Source of the DNA: Isoetes taiwanensis | Taxonomy: Eukaryota > Streptophyta > Lycopodiopsida > Isoetales > Isoetaceae | Direction: 5' to 3' | NCBI GenBank assembly: GCA_021234155.1 | Contig: JAJEKV010000105.1 | Location: forward strand, 2,641,506-2,705,505 | Length of the DNA: 64,000 bases | In this document: positions 23,022 through 35,429 of the stretch, one piece after another | Numbering within the stretch: position 1 is the first letter of the stretch | How the letters are laid out: each line of letters opens with the position of its first letter | Translations under genes and position numbers: made by a program | Notes under the pieces: model-generated | Database searches by the model: none | What the model saw: the letters and a program-made list of their open reading frames with translations, nothing else | What the model was told of the DNA's origin: nothing

Positions 23022-26000
23022 TAAGACTGTAATTTCAGAGTATCAAAGACAAAGCTGCTAGCTGAACATATAAGAGAATCCCATTGGAGCAAGAAACCAG
23101 AGAGCCTATGCAAACAGAGAGCCTATGCAAACAGAAACTTACAATTTATAAATCAGGAATTTATGGATCCACAGTGATGGGCCTGATGAGCAATCGAGGC
23201 TCTATTCTTGCTTCACGGTTCTTGCTCCACTATTCTTCTACGAAATGCGGTTCTTGCTTCACGGTTCCTGCTTCACTATTCTTGCTCCACGGTTCTTCTA
23301 CGAAATAGAAACATGACCTAAGTCTGCTGCATGCTGGTCGCTATGTTCGAAAGTAAATGAACGATTTGATTTACCTCCTGTTGAAAACTGATTGCAGCAG
23401 CTTTGGGAGAAAAAAACGTCCTGCCTGGATCACAGCCTGCTTCAAACACCTGCTGCAGCGTACATTGTCTTCCCGCCCATTTGCACGCAAGCAATGGGCG
23501 CCAAGATTCGATAGAGCAAGAAAAAAAATTGATTACGAATCAAGGAGTTCAATGGTCGATGGTCGATGCATTGGAGTATTGGAGTTCAATGGTCGATGGT
23601 CGATATAGTATTTGGGTGGTCGTGCATGCAATGAATAACGGTTTCAATATTTTAAACCATTAAAAAATGTTTGGTTCTACAATGTATGGCCCTCCAATGT
23701 GGCATAAATATCCATTTACCAAGATTTTTGTCCCCAATTCCGTATTTTTGGCTGGCTCTCTTATGTTATATTCTTTCTTTTTGGCCCAAGAGCATCCCAT
23801 GCGATTCATATTTATTTGGTGTTCAAAACGTGTGCCGCATGCATTTATAGGTGTTTTTCCAACCATTTTTGTAGGCATACATACCATTAGGATTTTTTTA
23901 TTATTATTATAAGTTTGTTCCTCGGGAGAGGATTTGTTTTCTAAAGAGAATTACATCTATGTTCTTGCAATTAGGGCTATTGAGCAAAAACCTTTAACAA
24001 CTTCAAAAAACTACTGGTGAAATTTTTGTCTTTGTCTATAAAGTTTTACATCCACTATCATACAATTTTCGTATAATACAATTCATGCCTACACCTTTCA
24101 CGCCACCGTAGTATGTGTTAACACGTTGCCCTACGAGTGCCTTCATGATTTGCGTATTGTATTATTTTAGCTGAGCTATCATTTTACCCTTTACAATAAA
24201 ACTGCCCTGAGCCACGGTAATGTTTCACCGACAAGGCTCTATTCATGTCCCAACAAGTGAACATGAAACCATTATTACGCTTTGCAGTAATATTTTATAG
24301 TTTGTGATGCAAGTCTTTGTAAGTTTGGTAATTTGAAAGTGTGGATTTGAGATCATGATAGATGACCAAAACCACACTAGTGTTCCTATACGATATTAGC
24401 TTACACTACTTCATGTCCCAACAAGGCTCTATTCATGTCCCAACATGTAAACTGCGAGATGTTTGAAATAGTCATGCCTCGAGGAACCCAACACGCATGG
24501 CCCTCGGAATCATGAACAGGAGTTCTCTTTACAATTAACTCCTTCACCGTCAAATCCTCAAATCCTCTAGCTTCTCCATGCAATAATAGTTATGTTGCAT
24601 TGTCAGTATTAGCTGTTCCACAGGGTGAAGAAAACCATGATACTTCAAGTGCTAGGGATACATACAATCAAGATTCTAGAAGTGATAATTCCAGGTATAG
24701 TGTTACCCTTTGCATCTTGGAACATGAATTGGGGCATCAAGGTTCTCTAGCTTCACAATATTCTGTATTGTTACCACTGGAGTTATCTAGTGGTACTTTT
24801 AAGTTCAAAATTGCTCTGGTATGACACGTAATGAAATTCTATTACAAAGGCATAAAGTCCGACCAAATTTATTAATCTGATAAGTATACCTTGATAATCC
24901 CCTTGGATACACATACTACAATTAATGCACATTTTGGATATCTAACAATATGTTAGGAAATGGTCTCTAATGTTGGATTTCTATATGCATAAATTATAGA
25001 GATAACCAACAACATGTGGAAGTTATGTGAAAATAGTTTCACATGTTGGGTTCTCGACATGTGGGGTTCCCCCCTTTCTCGACGTAGGGGCAGGGCAGCA
25101 AGGAACACGACAACTTTGATCCTAGTCCCTGGGAAGGGTGTTCTCTTCCTTCCCCTTGGGGTATCTCTTCGAGGCCTCGAGGGAACCCTGCACGCAAGTT
25201 CTCGAGCACTTTGGAGGCAGGCATTGAACTATAGCACTAGGCTAGTAGTGCATTGAGCGAAAGGTTGACTAGTTGCCTATAGCAATTTGAGTTTGGCTTT
25301 GTTGGTCATAGTACCTAGTTCCTACAGTAAGTTGGATGCTTTGGACTTATGCGCAGAGTTAGAACCCCATTCCGAGCTCGATAGTTTGGCCGAACTGGTG
25401 GAACAAGTCATTTTTCCGCCGTGCCCCTATGTCGAGAAAGGGGAAATTTGGGGATTGGCACATCCATGTGGTGGATGGCCAATTTTTTTTTTCAGGATCA
25501 TTTCTTGGGACATAAGCTACCATTTGAACGGTGGGATTAACAGATGGAGTTGTTTTGATTCCCCGATAATTAAACCCTATTAAATCTGTAGGGTTTAGGA
25601 TTTGGCAGCCTTCCCTACCTCTGAAGTTGTTGAGAGCTTGCGTGCAGGGTTCCCTCGAGGGTTTGAAGAGAGACCTCAAGAGGGAGAACGAAAAAACCCT
25701 CCCCATGCACTGGTTCCAAACTTGCCGCGCAACGATGGCTCGTAACAAGGAGGACATCGTACGACTGTGCATGCCAGAAGGCTCGAAATGACAGTTCGAT
25801 TGCACGATTGTAGTCCCACGGCACATGGTAGTTAATTGGAAGATAGTAGAAGTTGAGGTGCTTAAGCCAATAAATTGACCATGTAGGAATCGAACCCACA
25901 GATAACCATTTGGCCCTCCCTTGCCCGATCAAAATAGAAGAAACCTCTATATTGGGATCAAGGTTTTGTCAAATGAGAATAAAAACCAAAAGACGAACAC

Positions 26001-26056
26001 TAAGAACAAGAAAAAGAAGGGAGGAATAGGAGTTTTGGGGAGGGAGGGTCTTTAAT
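23022..26056. other. CACTA interior without genes; contains an inverted repeat
   Basis: No supported gene. Three things are visible. Short tandem words TTGCTTCACGGTTCTTGCTC repeat at 23205-23305. CAAGGCTCTATTCATGTCCC repeats at about 24234 and 24421. A diverged inverted repeat pairs about 25040-25225 with about 25440-25790, with shared core CGAGGGAACCCTGCACGCAA and its complement. The inverted repeat looks like a small nested foldback or an inverted duplication. Open frames here have no family resemblance. Confidence 0.45.
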
Positions 26057-29000
26057 CTAGAATACCTCATTAGAATTTACATCTTGTATAAGTTCATCTC
26101 TTTCTTCAAGTGTTAAAAGCATCCCGTCGACATTAATTGTCTCATCCACAATGACATCTTCTTCTTCAACATCAAGCATCACCTCTAATGTGATGCCAGG
26201 GTACATCTCTGTCTGATATGACTCATTGGTTGTGTCTTCTAGCAAGGTATTTGTCGATGGCCCTTCCATATTCTCATTCATGTCATGCAATGATTCATCA
26301 TCTTGGCCAACATTCACGTTATCATGTTCTCTTGATGTTGTATCTGATGTGCTTGCAAGTTCCACGTCCAAATTATCATATACCCTTCTGGATCTAGGGT
26401 TCACATGGACAACATATAACCAATTGGGATCGCCTATAGGGAAACAAATTAGAAAAACTTCCAAAATATTGTAGTATTAGAATCGAAAAATATAATACAA
26501 ACTTCCAAAAGAAAATATTAAAAGAGAAGATAATCAATATCAGCATCTACAAAATTCCTGTCCTTTGCACTTGCTCGACTTGATACTGTGAACATAGATG
26601 AGACAGCAGAATCAAATGTGAAACGTGATTTGTCCCTTCTCTCGATACGAAAATGTCTTCCATTGTGTATGTATCCATTGTATTTAGTGACCTATCAATT
26701 GGCATAAGATCAGAGCATACATAAGAATTGAATTAAACTAAGAAAATACTAGCAACCACTAGATATACCTTTTGACTAGCTCCAAATGCTATTTGCTTCT
26801 CTTCGTCACTTATTGGTGTCCCCCTTCTGGCTTCATCCAATATAGTATCCAACAACCACTTAGAAGATATTTTATCGGGTAGTTGTTGTAGCTCGGGAGG
26901 AAATGGGCCCCTATGAGAACGACGCCAATCTTGACGTTGGAGCTCAATGCATTCTCTAGCCTCTTTATATTTTTGCATCCATTTTGTCATACATTGCTCA
27001 TTACTTACAATGTAGTCTCTTATTGCTGACATCTCATTGTAGGCCAATGTATAAGTTGTTCCCTTGTTGTATAGCCTACCGTCACACTCATCAGGTGCTA
27101 GAAGCTTCAATTCTTCTTTATCTCTTGAGTTCAGATAAGGACAAACTGCAAATCTACAATCTTGAGCAATCCAACCCTCGGCCATGCTCCCTTCAGGTCT
27201 TGCTAATTGACGAACAAAATCTTTGAGCACCTTCATAAATCGTTCGAGAAAAACATCCATCGATATGATATTGGACCAGCCCACTCGATATCATCGACAA
27301 GATGAACAATTAAATGCACTTGGATGTCAAAAAAGCTAGTGGGAAATCGTTTTTCAAATAAGCACAATACTTCAGCTGCTAATTCTCTCATTCCTGGTAG
27401 GTCATTGACGGTAATCTCCCTCAATGACAACCACCTACAACATGGTATAACATCAACATAAGTGAATTATTAACCATGAGAAGGTACAAGTGCTATACCT
27501 GCATAGTTTGGCTAGCTTGAAGATGGGTTCACAAATGTTTGAAGGTAGAGTACCTGGTAGAACAATTGGCAAGTACTCCTACATGCAAGAAAAAGTGAAT
27601 TAAAAAACAAACATCAATGAGTATAATAAGTGTGCATAACTTACCTCTAGTAACTTCAGAAAGTCATGTGACTTGAGTCCTTGAGCTTACCATCCTTTGT
27701 CCAACATTTGCGCATGGAAGAGGAGTAACCAGGTTAGATAACGTAGAGATTTTTAACGAAGCACACACCTTTTGATAGTCACCCTTTTGTTAGAACCCAT
27801 GGAGGTGGTTTGTTTGATCTCATCCAAGCACATTGTGCAGGCTTGACTTGAAGTTGGTCTGCCCTTGCTCCTTCAGTGTCTTTCTCTCCCGTAATGTGTT
27901 TCCATATTGATTCTGACACATTTTTTATTATGTGCATGGGATCTAATAGGCTCGTGAACTTTAATTCGGTCCAATATGGCAATTGATAAAATCTTGAAAG
28001 CCACTTCATACCATCGGGAGGATCCATCACAATATCATCAGGTCCTTCACACACCCCCTCATTGAATGCATCAATCCATGCTTTCTCTTCAACATTATTC
28101 CACAACTTAAACCAATCTTTTGAGGTCATTGACTTTTGTGGCACGTTGCTTTCAACTCTTCTCGACCTCAATGGATGATGTTCTGGAAGAAATTTATCGT
28201 GACCCTCAAAAACCATCTTCCTCATTTCTTTGGAGTAACGAGCCGTAACCTTCTCACCACAACGCACACAGGCACACTTGCCTTTTGTTTGGAGTCCTAC
28301 ATTTCAATGTAAGGTCTTAAAATGTTGTATCCACAACCACGTCAAATTGTAAATGGCTATTTAACCACGCACCTGTACATACGGTGAGGCCTGGGTAGTC
28401 ATGCATTGTCCACATCAAAATACCCCTCAAGATGAAGTTTTGTCCCGTAAATTTTGTCCTAGAAGCATCAACCATTGGCACTCCATCCCATAGTTGTAGA
28501 AGCTCATCAACTAACGGAGAAAGGTACACATCAAAATTCGTTGGTTGGGAAGGCCCTTTGTTATATGCACAATCAATGTTAGTCGATTTCAAAAAGATAT
28601 TAAATTTATATTAAAGCAAATACCTGGAATGATCATGACCAACATTATGTGGCTACGCTTTATGGATTCATCTGGCGGAATATTGTAATTTACAAGCATT
28701 ACTGGCCAAGTTGACCAAGAGGCCGCTCGTTGTGAAAATGGATTGAAGCCATCTGTTGCCAACCCCATACGAATGTGCCTAGGTTCAGTTGCAAAATCAG
28801 ACCATGTCTCCTCTATAAATTTCCATGCCCTAGAATCTGCAGGATAACGCATAATCCCGTCCTTGCTACGATGGTGTGCATGCCATGTCATGAGAGCAGC
28901 CTTTTCTTTCATTCTAAACATGTGCTTCATCTTTGGAATGATAGGAAAGTAACGTAATACTTTAGCGGGGACTTTATCACTCTGAAATCCATCCTTATAC

Positions 29001-29686
29001 CTTCCTGATCCACATATGGGGCAACTGGTATAGTCCTTATTATCTTTATAATATAAAATGCATTCATTAGGACACACGTGAATGCTTTCATACTCAAAAC
29101 CAAGCGCCTTGATTAGTTTGCGTGCATCTTGCCGACTTTTAGGCATGTTATTTCCTTCTGGCAATAATTTTCCTATAAACCTGCATTCTATATATTAGTA
29201 GATAATACAAAACTATGAGAATGGACACAAAGGAAGAGAGATGTACTTGAGTATAGCGTCAATAGCTATATTGGATATCTTGTACTGAGCTTGAATGCTG
29301 AGTATTGATAGATTGACTGACAACCGCGATATTGTACAACCTTCATATAATTTTGCTGAAGCCTCCTTCATGATGTATTCATCAACATATTGTGTTGGAT
29401 ATTCTTGGTCATTATTGTCATTAGTTGCATTCTCATGATGCTCCATATGTGTGTGTGTGTTCACATCTTCCATGAGTTGCTCAAAAGTTGCAAAATCTTC
29501 TATAAGGTTGCGTGCAGTCTCATCATATGCATTGTCAATAGTAGCTGGTTCATCTCTTGCATTCTCAATTAATGGTGGATTAGGTCTTTGGCTTCGAATA
29601 ATCACCGGATTTTCCTTTATGATCTTATCTTTCGATGCAAGTTGTTTTGCAGACATTCGATGCCCATCCTCTCTCTTAAAATAATA
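26057..29686 (-). CDS. TNP2-type CACTA transposase (with DUF4218 and DUF4216-like parts)
   Basis: Main transposase of the CACTA element, read from 29686 down. The N-terminal exon holds the family block KLYEGCTISRLSVNLSILSI. The next exon (29164 on) has SRQDARKLIKALGFEYESIH and the Cys motif CPNECILYYKD...CPICGSGRYK, then PAKVLRYFPIIPKMKHMFR, a WHAHHRSKDGIMRYPADSRA block and GLATDGFNPFSQRAASWSTW. DVYLSPLVDELLQLWDGVPM and FILRGILMWTMHDYPGLTV follow (about 28590-28320). The LDPMHIIKNVSESIWKHI block is at about 27940. The DUF4218 part (27430-26990) reads FPTSFFDIQVHLIVHLVDDI and LARPEGSMAEGWIAQDC. A C-terminal DUF4216-like piece has NWLYVVHVNPRSRRVYDNLD (about 26430) and an acidic tail. Exons are separated by plausible GT/AG introns. 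I saw no certain disabling mutation but did not follow every exon. It cuts and joins the transposon ends at the CACTA termini. Confidence 0.85.
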
Positions 29687-29929
29687 AGACTGTTAGTACA
29701 TAATACTAATATGAAACCCAAAGACCAATAAGTTTTTCAATTTATAGTAGATAATTAAGACGTTGCATAGCGATATGAAAGCTAACATACATATCAAGCA
29801 TAATACACATTATTCTAAAACTCAAAGTATTAAAGATTTAAAAGACATGACAAGATGTAAGACAACAAGTCCTTCATTACACTAAAGCTTTAGAATCAAG
29901 TTTAGTTCACAATTGATAATCTTGGTTTT

Positions 29930-30390
29930 TCAATCACTAACAAATTGTGGAGGAACATCTGTTCGTATTGGATAGTCTAGAATCAACTCTTCACCTTTGA
30001 AAAGACTTCTTATAGCCATCACCATGACAAAACTATGACATTTTCCTGCCATATAAGGTTCTTGGTCATTATTTCTTTCTTCAAACACACAATTCACTAG
30101 AGTTTTATTCCCTCCGCAACTATTGATTAATCCTGCTATATTTCCATGTTCTTCTGGTCGACCATCAATATAGGTCCTTAAATTGTCCTCTTGTACTCCA
30201 CTCATCTCCATGGAAGCTGCATTGTTATTACACCCATACACCATCATACGGAATGAGTATTATGTCAATTTCTCCCACTCAGTTGACTTGTAAATAGGAC
30301 CTCCATATATCATCAGTGACACCTCCCCATTGTAAGGAACTTTTACATCATTTAGAATGAATAAGCCTCTACACCGTAGAGCCAAACCTA
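29930..30390 (-). pseudogene. captured SET-domain fragment
   Basis: Upstream of the TNP2 gene and on its strand. One frame gives LALRCRGLFILNDVKVPYNG and MIYGGPIYKSTEWEKL (30390-30260), like the start of a SET domain. After an in-frame stop, the next gives DGRPEEHGNIAGLINSCGGN, TLVNCVFEE and AIRSLFKGEELILDYP (30247-29930), like the N-(H) and GEEL-x-DY motifs that form the SAM and lysine site. The canonical NH of RFINH is replaced by NS and the final tyrosine context is altered (ILDYP). This looks like a protein-lysine methyltransferase fragment carried by the transposon. The stop near 30260 could lie in a short intron, since AG/GT options exist, so a functional gene is not fully excluded. Confidence 0.65.
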
Positions 30391-31699
30391 GGTATTTTTT
30401 TTTTCTACGCGAAACTTTTTTGTTACAGAAGCCATTCTTTACGTTTTTGTTTTTAATTGTAGGTCTAGGGTTCCTCCATAGAACAAGGCCCTTGCTGCAC
30501 TCCACAACCTTGCCCCCCCATTTTCCAGTTTTTGCCAAACCTAGGTAGTTTTTGTTGTTGTTTTTAATTGTAGGTCTAGGGTTCCTCCATGGTTGAATCG
30601 GACTTGATTGCCCCCCCTCCATTTTGGCGGCGTCTCGACCTATGGTTGAATCGGTGAAAAAAAAAAAAAGAAAATAAAATGCAATAGAAATAAAGGAAAA
30701 AAAAATAATGAAATAGAAATAAAAATAATAAAAAAAAAAAATTTTGGTTGCCTACCCTTTCATCGACAACGGTAGTAGTTAGGGTAGAGAGTGATCCTTG
30801 GCTAGGTTAGAAGTTGGAGTGATCCTTGGGCGAGGCAGTGACCCTTGCCTGGCGTGCCACATTTAATTGTGCCATGCCGATGGTGGGTGTCATTGCTGAT
30901 GTTGAGGATTGCTAGGGTCAACCTCCCATTTAGATGTATAGCCCTCTCACGCGGCTTGTTGGCTTGGTCCTGTGATTGCTAAAGGGTGGGTGTTGTACTC
31001 TTATGGAAGGTCGGTCGGAAAAGAATATTTAATGAGATATACCCTATTTTACGACGGTGTTGTTGACGAAAGTCCATCACTAATATAGGGAGTGGCGTAT
31101 ATTTCATTAAATATTCGTGACTTCGATAGGTGGTCTTATGCAATATGTTGAGTTGAGTGCTGCCAACCTCTGTGAGGGAGTTTCCCAATGGAGTCAGTAG
31201 CTGGATCAGATCATAAGTTAAACTTGTGGAAGAGAATGAGAAAAATGCATTGCATATAACCGGAACTGTCAAACTCAGTAGATAAACTATAGAGTGCCTA
31301 TAACCCTCAACTTGGAACTGAGTAGAGTGCCTAAAACTGTCAAGCTTGAAACTTAGTAGTTTACTAAAATCTTAATGAACCATTTCAAGGCTTATTAACA
31401 TTCACTAAAAGTCGGTTTTTTTTTTTTTCTCGGACTCTTAGGTGTTGATCTTTGCTTTGCTCTCTGGTTGGCATATCGCTATCTATACAGTTTCTTCTAA
31501 AGTTGCTATGAATCCACAAGAGTTAGGCGGGCTTAGACTACAAGTAGCGAGAGCCTCACATGAGCCCTAGAGAAGGACCTAGGGTAGAAGCGAGCCCCAC
31601 ATCAATGTAGAGGCCGAGCCCTCTACTAAGATGCAAAGGAAAAGATCAAGACCCCAACAACCATGGTCCAACCTAAGACTGCTTTAATGAATTGGCTTT
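30391..31699. repeat. tandem duplication and a small foldback in the CACTA interior
   Basis: GTAGGTCTAGGGTTCCTCCA occurs twice (about 30459 and 30571), each time after a copy of GCCAAACCTAGGTA and a T-rich stretch. This is a tandem duplication of about 110 bp. At 31023-31116, GAATATTTAATGAGATATAC is followed after about 40 bases by its inverted copy, making a hairpin or solo MITE. The rest is AT-rich with poly-A (30658-30740) and poly-T (31418-31430) runs. No gene. Confidence 0.55.
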
Positions 31700-34600
31700 G
31701 TGGCGAATCTGTCTTTGCCACCCCATCGAGTTAGAGTTGATTACCACAACGGAAGAAGGATGGCTAGACTTCCACTCGGGTCTCATGCGAGATCTTTGAA
31801 AAGAGCTTTTGGGCCTCGAATGATAGACCTAGAACACGAAAAGATTGATTACGAAAGGTATGCTTGGATAGATGGCAATGTATCGTACAAGCTGGAAACA
31901 TGATACATGCATTAGCAAATCTAACTAGTCGGCGCTTGAGAGAGTCTTTGAAAGATAAAGGCTGTGGAATGGAACCGGCTTGGACCAATCGAAAGCTTAG
32001 AAAGGAAACCCATCAACCCCCACCTAGTTAAGAAAGTGTTGGCCACAGACTATTAGAGCCAAGCGTCTGGTGAAAGCCCGATAAAGAGTGGGAAGCAAGA
32101 AAAAGGCGGATGCCAAGACTATATGGTTTGCAATGGTGGATTACTCTCAAATAATCAACAAGACCGAGAATTGGTTCGGGAACATATGGAGCGGTATTCA
32201 AATGCAATATCACGGGTTCTAGTTTTCTTAAAGGCGAACCCTATTGTGTTAAATTTCAGAATGATGGCGTGCGGTTAGAATGCGGCCGGGCCTGATGTGA
32301 TAGTAAAGGCCATGATGAAAAACATGAGGGAATCACAAATGCGAGGTTAGACATGGGTCTATCATATTTGCATTGGCCGTACAACCGGGTTGGTAAAACG
32401 GGGTTGATATTTCCCTCTTTGGAATGGGGGTTCTTGTGCATCTCTTTTTGTGAATCATGGAGATAATGACTTTGCGGGCATGCATTTAAGAGACTAGGGT
32501 ATAAACCTCTTTGTCGAGGTCGGCGTCCATAAGCGAGCAACGAAAAAAGCAAGAGTTATATGTTGCTCAAAGAGTGGGTGATCTAACTATGTCATTTTAA
32601 GCGGCTTGCTTAAGCTTCATAAAAGCACCATTTACACATGGACTTGCACCCGGCAATGTCTTGCTTCATTTTGAATTTGGGAAAGAGAGATTTGCCACGG
32701 ACCCCAGGTTTGTTTATATTGGTATATGTATTTGGGGAGAAGAAGCGGTTAATAAGCGAGCACTGTGGAAGTGAAGCGGTGGGCATACAAAAACATGGAT
32801 GCCGCTGCCAAAAGGCAATTGAGAATGAAAGGCTTGCCTATCCTTACATGCCACGATGATTTGTATTGGGGTCCAAACAAAGATGGAGCGAAGGCGGTGA
32901 ATGCAAAGGTAGACTTTGACCTCTTAGGGGCAGCCTACTTTATTTATTACCTTGCTGATTTTGCCGCAAGCATTCTTTCTTGGAGACCATGGGTACCAAT
33001 GAACAAACCCGGAGGTTTGAAACATGTGCGATTATTTGAAGCAGCATGCGGAATCCCCAATCTGAGACAAGACGCATAAGTTTGATCTGAACCCGACTCT
33101 TGAACACCATCGGAACACGGAATTGCTCTCAACACATTGCACAAGACCCCAAAGCGGAATCAGTTGGATTCCTCAAGTTGGGTCGGTAGCGATGACGATC
33201 TTGACCAAAATTTGGACCAAGTCACGCTTAAGCGTGCCATTTATGAGCTCTCTTATGCGCAACCAAAAAAATATTGATTGAGCAATTGCGAAAAATACTC
33301 TAATAAAACATCTTTGGCATTGCTATGTTTATTTTTTGTTGCACTTTTTATTTTTATAATTTGTAAGTCATATTGAGTTGTTGTTTATTTCACTTGATTA
33401 ACGTAAAGCCTATTTCTTTGGAATACTATTGCACAACTTGTCTAGTGCCATGCCAAAAGAATGTCGAACAACCAGCGAGTTCGTCTCTCGTGGTAGGGAG
33501 AAGATGTTGGTGAAAGCAGGGACATGAGGCGACTTGAGATGCCGTCCATTTTGAGAACTCGGGAGAAGGAGATGAGTTTGTATTCCCTTCCCTACCTACG
33601 ATTAATGAGGAGGTTAGGGCACTGCTTGATTCTGAAAGCGAGAGGAACATGCTAGGATGAATGAGTTGCGTCTTGAAAAGAGTTGTTGAGGTTGAGGGCA
33701 ATGGCGAAGTGGCCAAGAAACAAGGTGTCACAATTCTGAGAGGTGCATGGAGTTGCATGTGACATGGGCCCGGGCTGTTGCCGCATGGAGCCGATTTTGG
33801 CGATATCGAGGCCAATTTAGGCGTAAGCGGTTTGACAACGGCCCGGCCAAGCGGGGGAGCGAGGTAAGTATAAGGCATATGGCTGCAAGATCCCTGAAGT
33901 CAGAGGTAGAGCTTTGGAGAGGTGGGTGCAAGTGAAAGGAACAATGATAAAAACCCGCAATTGATAAGACATTTGCCAAGCAAGTGTACTATGAGATTGT
34001 GAGAGGGGAGGTCGTAAATTATGCCAGTAGAAAGTGGAAACAAGGAAGCGGCAGTGGTAGCAGCAAGAGAGTGAAGCTTGCGGAGGATTCTGAAAGCGCT
34101 CTTGGTGATGAGCCCGTGACTATAACTTATTTGCTTCAAGATGCCATAAAACTTTTAGAGGTAGCGTCGGTTGAAGCAGCAGGTGCAGTGACAGATGAGG
34201 TAGATTTGAAGGCTCAGTTAGAGAATGAAAAAGTGAAACCTCACTTTGTCGAGGAGGAAAATGTCGCAAAAGATCGTGCAAATGCTCATGACAAGATGGC
34301 TGCGAGAATTACTAGACACAAAGAATCGACTTGCGGCTTTGGGTAGGGGAAAATACGGTGTTGAGAATAGACAATGACCATATCGCACAATATCAAGAGT
34401 TTTAGATTCTGATCCCCTTAGAGTCTCAAGGGCGGGGTATTTCATACCTCCCTCCCTCGAATACCTATATGGCCGGTCGGTGGGATGATGTAAAGAAGCG
34501 GAGACTTTAGATATTGTCAAGTATGTGCGGAAAATCGACCCAAGTTGGTTGGTATGCCTTAGGGTGTGGACATAAATGCGCATTTGAGATGTTTGTTGGA

Positions 34601-35400
34601 TTGGATGATGGGCGTGGGTTACGTCCATCAAATGATGGATATATTATACGGGCGCCCGGTATGCAATGCTCAACATGCAATCACGCATGCCTCCCTTACC
34701 CGACTATGGTTGCTTTCGCGGGGAGGGATGGAATGCTTCATCGGTTCAAACACAGCGTGAAATGGACCTTTGGATGGGGGTAGAAGAACCGGCGTGAAGG
34801 TGAAGAGGTACGGACATTGTCGGTACACTGCCCCGCTCGGGGGCGGCGGTGATAGTAGTGCGAATGTGGATCTGGGGCGATTACATTAACCCATGAGCTA
34901 CTCTACATTAATTTTTTTTTGATATTTTTCCACGAGATCTCGGATGCACATGAATGAACTAACGTTGGCGAGGATTTTTTGTCTAAATAACATTTTGGGG
35001 GTTGGGTTGCGGCCGCATTGAGTTGTTTGTGTTGTAGTTAAGTAAAGTAAGTATGTTAGTGATTTTTGAACATCCTAATTAGGGGACGGATGCCAATTAG
35101 GATTAGTGGACTTCTAACTTCGAGACTTCCAACTTCGCTCACCCGGCTTAGTCTCTTCGAGACTTCTCGAGACTTCAACTTCGCTCACCACGGCTTAGTC
35201 TCTTTCGTTTTTCTGTTTTGTGTATCTAATTTGCCCCTAGGATGACGCCGGCTCACTCGGTGGCGAATTAGATCATGCGAGAAACTTCGAAAAAGGAGTA
35301 AGCCAAGGCATAACCCTCTTGAATGGTTGTCAGGTCACCAGGCTTTATATTCTCCATGGCAAACAATATAGACTTCTCGAAATTCTTGTTACCTCCTTTA
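31700..35400 (+). other. unidentified, coding-like but broken region in CACTA right half
   Basis: GC content and codon texture change here from the AT-rich surroundings. Several plus-strand frames of 60-120 codons follow one another with frameshifts between them: 31700-31903, 32765-33079 (GLPILTCHDDLYWGPNKDGA), 33747-33935, 33984-34346 (basic SGSSKRVKLAEDSESALGDE, then charged helix) and 34514-34783. Fragments such as RAFGPRMIDLEHEKIDYERY look protein-like, but I recognise no family. It may be a degraded captured gene or the remains of another transposon. Which strand codes is a guess. Confidence 0.3.
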
Positions 35401-35429
35401 GAAGGAGCTTGCGATTCTGTGGGTTCATT

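Noticed and set aside
25870-25935. tRNA-like T-arm on the minus strand (GTGGGTTCGATTCCTAC)
   Set aside because: The arm pairs, but I could not fit a 7-bp acceptor stem, D-arm and anticodon arm around it. Not enough to call a tRNA.
29452-29460. GT microsatellite in the TNP2 gene
   Set aside because: Only four to five units inside coding sequence (Thr-His repeats); unremarkable.
33426-33878. 150-codon minus-strand frame (Pro/Ser-rich)
   Set aside because: Low-complexity composition, no family resemblance, and plus-strand frames here look at least as protein-like. Not called as a gene.
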